In this document: positions 33,212 to 36,324 of the stretch, one piece after another
Layout: each line of letters opens with the position of its first letter
Position numbering within the stretch: the stretch's first letter is position 1
From: Thalassospira profundimaris
Lineage (GTDB): Bacteria > Pseudomonadota > Alphaproteobacteria > Rhodospirillales > Thalassospiraceae
Assembly (NCBI RefSeq): GCF_003326675.1
Contig: NZ_JPWF01000024.1
Coordinates: forward strand, 1-36,324
Length of the DNA stretch: 36,324 nt
Direction of reading: 5' to 3'
Program-made: the position numbers and the translations under genes
The notes under the pieces: model-generated
What the model saw: only the letters and a program-made list of their open reading frames with translations
Database searches by the model: none
What the model was told of the DNA's origin: nothing

Positions 33212-34099
33212 ATGAAAAAAATCATTTCCCGCTTGTCGTCTCTGCCCCGTATCAATGCATCGCGCCGCCGGTTGGCGCCGTCTGCCATGGTGCTTGCCAC
33301 TTTGTCAGTCACGGCCTTTGCACCGGCGATGGCTGCATCGGCACTTGATGATGGCATGACGGCCTATCGCCATGGCGAGTTTGAAAAATCGGCAAGCATT
33401 TTTGCCCCGCTTGCCGAAAACGGCGATGCTACTGCGCAATATCTTTTGTCTTGTCAGATGATCAATGGCGCAGGCATGACCGCCAACGAAGCAGACGGCT
33501 GGGACATGATGCAAAAGGCTGCTCTGAACCTGCAAGCCGATGCCAGCATCATCATGGCGCGCAAACTAGAAGCATCGCGTGCACCCAAGGACCATATCCG
33601 CGCGCTTTATCAACAAAGTGCGGATCAGGGCGAAACGCAGGCGATGCTGTGGCTGGCGCTTGACGCACTTGATCAGGGCAAAGCCGATGATGCCAAGGCA
33701 TTGCTTGAAAAAGCATGGGAACTTGGCGATCCGCGTGCGGCAACCCTTCTGGCCAACCGTTTCACCAAAACTGACAGCGGGCGCTATCAATATCTGCGCG
33801 CAGCTGCCCAGCGTGGCGAAATGCGGGCTGCCGCCTATCTTGCCGAGGAAGCAAGATCGGTCGAGGATACCGCCGAGGCCGTTGGCTGGTGTGCAGTCGC
33901 AACCGGATTGCCGGGCCATAACGAACATGTCGACTGGAAGTCCATCGGCGATGCGGTTGAAAAGAATTGCGCACAATTTGACAAGGACCTTGATCCCACG
34001 GCACGTGCTGCCAACCGCGAACGGGTTGATCAATTCCTTGCCAGTTTCTTTGAAAATTATAAGCCCTGGACGCCTTGGCAGGCATGCTCCGTAAAGTGA
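33212..34099 (+). CDS. secreted Sel1/TPR-like repeat protein
   Basis: A protein of 295 residues with helical repeats. The N-terminus MKKIISRLSS is followed by a basic SRRRL, a hydrophobic stretch and APAMA-AS, a signal peptide that could use Sec or, less likely, Tat. The body has Sel1/TPR-like units with AxYLLSxQMINGAGM, ALYQQSADQGETQAMLWLALDAL, LLEKAWELGDPRAATLLANRF and YLRAAAQRGEMRAAAYLAEEA. The start at 33212 is chosen because the longer frame crosses a strong terminator and hides the signal. The ribosome site is weak. It lies in its own unit between the chemoreceptor and a binding-protein-like gene. Sel1 proteins often act as periplasmic scaffolds; the partner is unknown. Confidence 0.8.
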   Translation: MKKIISRLSSLPRINASRRRLAPSAMVLATLSVTAFAPAMAASALDDGMTAYRHGEFEKSASIFAPLAENGDATAQYLLSCQMINGAGMTANEADGWDMMQKAALNLQADASIIMARKLEASRAPKDHIRALYQQSADQGETQAMLWLALDALDQGKADDAKALLEKAWELGDPRAATLLANRFTKTDSGRYQYLRAAAQRGEMRAAAYLAEEARSVEDTAEAVGWCAVATGLPGHNEHVDWKSIGDAVEKNCAQFDKDLDPTARAANRERVDQFLASFFENYKPWTPWQACSVK

Positions 34100-34171
34100 A
34101 ATACGGCCTTGTCCGATTGGCATTCTGACTTGATATCGCATCCCTGATTAACACATAATCCTAATGCACGA

Positions 34172-35038
34172 ATGCGGGGATGTGGCGTGGGATCAGTGAT
34201 ACGATATCTTGCGGTTTGCGGACGAAAAGGATGCCGGTTCCTTTGCGCGCCCCTGCTTTTGATCGTTACCCAATTTGCCAATGCCGCCGAACCCGATGAT
34301 CCGTTGATTGTCTGGCAACTGGCACCATCGGCCCCGGCTGTCATCATCGAAGGTCCGTCTGCGGGTGATGGGTATCTGCAACTTACGACAGACTGGTTTA
34401 TTGATCATCTGACGGAATATCGTCATGAAAAACGGATGATCCCGATCCCCAAGGCACTTGATGACATGGCCAAGGGGGAATTCATCTGTTCGAATTTTCT
34501 CTATGACAGTCCCCATCGGCGGGATTTTCTGACCTTTTCTGGTCCGATCCTTGAAATTCATCCGCTTCGACTTTTTATCTCACCCGAAAAGCTCCCCGAG
34601 CTGCGATATGCGATGCGGGAAGGATCGGTTGATCTGGGACTTCTTGCTCAACAAAACAGACTGTCGATCGGTATGCCGGTCGGCTTCCGCTTTGACGAGG
34701 CACTGGTCCCCGGCGTTCAGGATTTCATGAGCTCTAAAATGACCCAAAGTGCCGGAACAACCGAAATGACGGTAAGGTTGTTTGATGTCGGGCGGATTGA
34801 TGGCTTCATCACCTATCAGGTGAATGTCAGTTACTACCGCGAAGTGGGCAATCTTGAGCGGACTGCCATCCCGGTACCAATCATGGGCGTACCGACCCGT
34901 TCGCTTCCGATTTCATGTAGCGGTGACAAACAGCAGGCCAAACAGATCATTGATGCGGTTAATGCCCTACTGACCAGCCCCGAAAACCGTCAGGAGCTTG
35001 AGGCATTCTATACCCGCTGGAACAATCCGAAACACTGA
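34172..35038 (+). CDS. periplasmic SBP_bac_3-like protein
   Basis: A protein of up to 288 residues with a signal peptide (CRFLCAPLLLIVTQFANAA, cleavage near residue 39) and a type-II periplasmic binding fold. Marks of the fold include KRMIPIPKALDDMAKGEFICSN split over the first lobe and a C-terminal INALL-type helix with ENRQELEAFYTRW. It resembles the TIGR02285-type proteins that are related to amino-acid binding proteins but not linked to ABC genes. No permease is nearby. The start is uncertain: ATG 34172 lacks a clear ribosome site, while GTG 34187 has GGGGA about six bases upstream. The ligand is unknown; a sensory or scavenging role is possible. Confidence 0.72.
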   Translation: MRGCGVGSVIRYLAVCGRKGCRFLCAPLLLIVTQFANAAEPDDPLIVWQLAPSAPAVIIEGPSAGDGYLQLTTDWFIDHLTEYRHEKRMIPIPKALDDMAKGEFICSNFLYDSPHRRDFLTFSGPILEIHPLRLFISPEKLPELRYAMREGSVDLGLLAQQNRLSIGMPVGFRFDEALVPGVQDFMSSKMTQSAGTTEMTVRLFDVGRIDGFITYQVNVSYYREVGNLERTAIPVPIMGVPTRSLPISCSGDKQQAKQIIDAVNALLTSPENRQELEAFYTRWNNPKH

Positions 35039-35074
35039 TCCGTGGCGGCTTACCCGGCACGGCATCCGGTGGCC

Positions 35075-35707
35075 TTATGATGCACCAAGGATGGCGCCAA
35101 GATATGTCAGATCGTCGGGGGTGTTGGCGTTGGCAAAAAGCGCTGGCTGATCGGAACTATCAAAATCAACGGCAACCGCATTCATTGCAACAAGTGGCCC
35201 GCGCACACGCCGTTCCTCACGACCAAGTAAGTCCGCAATAACAGACGCACTATCGCGATGCCAAGCCGATGAAAGATAATGATCACGCCCGGCATGGCGG
35301 GCAAAAGCAGCCCCAACACCGGCATCACTCGCCGCCGAAATCAGCCTGATCACAAGATCGGCAGGCAAGATCGGGCAATCCACCGGAAATGTCACAAGCC
35401 AGTCAATACCGTCGGGCAATGCCCCTAATCCGGCCAATACCCCGCCAAGCGGCCCCTGCCCCGGCTTCGGGACATCTGCCACCACCGGCAAACCGAATTG
35501 GGAAAAGACATCCGGTGTTTGGTTCGATGAAATCATCACGGCATCACATTGAAGCTGTGCTGTTTCAATCGCCATTGCCATCAAGGACCGCCCGCCAACT
35601 TCGCGAAAGGCCTTGTCCCCGCCCATCCGGCGCCCTTCGCCACCGGCAAGGATAATCCCAAGCGCGACTACGGCATGATTGTCGGGGTTGCGGGCTTCTT
35701 GTGACAT
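35075..35707 (-). CDS. mobA: molybdenum cofactor guanylyltransferase
   Basis: A 210-residue nucleotidyltransferase. The GTP-binding signature LAGGEGRRMGGDK lies at residues 20-32, and the Asp-containing motif TFPVDCPILP near 110-119 matches the metal-binding site of MobA. It attaches GMP to molybdopterin to make the bis-MGD cofactor used by enzymes such as nitrate, DMSO or formate enzymes. The length is slightly above that of E. coli MobA, owing to about 15 extra N-terminal residues. It converges on the SBP-like gene with only 36 bases between. No other molybdenum cofactor genes are in the window. Confidence 0.92.
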   Translation of the reverse strand: MSQEARNPDNHAVVALGIILAGGEGRRMGGDKAFREVGGRSLMAMAIETAQLQCDAVMISSNQTPDVFSQFGLPVVADVPKPGQGPLGGVLAGLGALPDGIDWLVTFPVDCPILPADLVIRLISAASDAGVGAAFARHAGRDHYLSSAWHRDSASVIADLLGREERRVRGPLVAMNAVAVDFDSSDQPALFANANTPDDLTYLGAILGAS

Positions 35708-35901
35708 CGATTTCCAAATGGCTTTTCAGACGAAATATCAAACATCTAGCCATCATAGCCCAAAGCAATTGCCTTCGCACCCATGCTTGTCAGGATGATC
35801 GTTCGGTCATGCATTATTTTCATGCTGCAGCGCCGCATTTTACAATTGTCCCACCCTGCCTTTTGACATACCATTTTCCCCAGACATTGCGGCTTGCCGC
35901 C

Positions 35902-35963
35902 CGAACCCCGGACGACCGGGCTTCGTTATAGGACCAATGGGGACGGCCCCTTAAGAAAGGAGG
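35902..35963 (+). ncRNA. guanidine-II riboswitch (mini-ykkC)
   Basis: Two hairpins with ACGR tetraloops in tandem. Hairpin 1 has CCCGG (35907-35911), loop ACGA (35912-35915) and CCGGG (35916-35920), extended outward by CGAA/TTCG across a C-C mismatch (35902-35925). Hairpin 2 has GGGG (35939-35942), loop ACGG (35943-35946) and CCCC (35947-35950). The linker is 13 bases. The ribosome site AGGAGG (35958-35963) follows 7 bases after hairpin 2 and 6 bases before the sugE ATG. This is the diagnostic arrangement of mini-ykkC RNAs, where guanidinium binding at the two loops exposes the ribosome site. It stands directly before a SugE/Gdx gene, its classical partner. Confidence 0.93.
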
Positions 35964-35969
35964 CCACCC

Positions 35970-36290
35970 ATGGCCTGGATTGCATTGATCATTGCCGGTG
36001 TTCTGGAAGTTTGCTGGGCATCTGGTCTGAAATATTCCGAAGGTTTCACCAAACCCATCCCGACCGTCTTTACCATCGTGACCATGATGGGAAGTTTCTG
36101 GTTGCTGGCGCTTGCCATGCGCACCATTCCGCTTGGCACCGCCTATGCCATCTGGACCGGCATTGGTGCGGTTGGTGCAGTGATTTTTGGCATCGTCATG
36201 CTGGGCGAGGCCGCCAGCATCGGCCGCCTGATTGCGATCTGCATGATCCTTGGAGGGATTATCTTGCTGAAACTGTTCAGCCCGGCCTGA
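35970..36290 (+). CDS. sugE: SMR family guanidinium exporter SugE/Gdx
   Basis: A 106-residue small multidrug resistance protein with four membrane helices. The essential Glu13 lies in GVLEVCWASGLKYS, and Trp in TAYAIWTGIGAVGA and the helix 4 segment ICMILGGIILLKL are as in SugE. SugE-type members with this pattern export guanidinium in exchange for protons (Gdx), rather than drugs as EmrE does. An ideal AGGAGG precedes the ATG, and the leader carries a guanidine-II riboswitch, so the cargo assignment is strong. The protein works as an antiparallel dimer encoded by a single gene here. No guanidine carboxylase genes are in the window. Confidence 0.95.
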   Translation: MAWIALIIAGVLEVCWASGLKYSEGFTKPIPTVFTIVTMMGSFWLLALAMRTIPLGTAYAIWTGIGAVGAVIFGIVMLGEAASIGRLIAICMILGGIILLKLFSPA

Positions 36291-36324
36291 ATAACCGGCA
36301 AATCGACAAAACAAAACGGGGCAG

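Overview
The window looks like chromosomal DNA of an alphaproteobacterium, most likely a marine Rhodospirillales of the Thalassospira type. This is inferred from moderate GC, a rhizobial-style glpD-STPQUV glycerol ABC operon and hydroxyproline catabolism genes; there is no rRNA or phylogenetic marker to prove it. Almost all of it is intact protein-coding sequence. I see no tRNA, rRNA, CRISPR array, IS element or obvious pseudogene.

Region 1 (1-5.9 kb) is a hydroxyproline catabolic island. It holds a trans-3-hydroxy-L-proline dehydratase-like enzyme (+), a GntR/FCD regulator (-), and a minus-strand operon of a DapA-like deaminase, an FAD D-amino-acid (D-hydroxyproline) dehydrogenase and a 4-hydroxyproline 2-epimerase. 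The operon promoter carries two palindromes that fit a GntR repressor. Region 2 (5.9-10.6 kb) has two divergent fusion proteins typical of surface polysaccharide loci: an O-antigen ligase/polymerase fused to a GT4 glycosyltransferase, and an MDR dehydrogenase fused to a Gfo/Idh/MocA oxidoreductase. Region 3 (10.6-15.6 kb) has an AEC permease, glycerol kinase glpK, an unrecognised 181-residue protein and a GabD-like dehydrogenase.

Region 4 (15.8-22.6 kb) is an iron-uptake module read on the minus strand: a Fur box, FecI sigma factor, FecR regulator, TonB receptor with STN domain, MFS transporter and periplasmic iron-type binding protein. The last three genes are separated by single bases, and no ABC permease or ATPase is present. 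Region 5 (22.6-30.7 kb) is the plus-strand glycerol operon glpD-S-T-P-Q-U-V. Its two ATPases have complementary motif defects that predict one canonical and one degenerate ATP site.

Region 6 (30.8-36.3 kb) has a chemoreceptor, a Sel1/TPR-like secreted protein, an SBP_bac_3-like periplasmic protein, mobA (-), and sugE/gdx preceded by two ACGR-loop hairpins that match the guanidine-II (mini-ykkC) riboswitch. The strongest observations are this riboswitch, the asymmetric GlpS/GlpT pair, the TonB-MFS-binding-protein module without an ABC permease, and the ligase-glycosyltransferase fusion.
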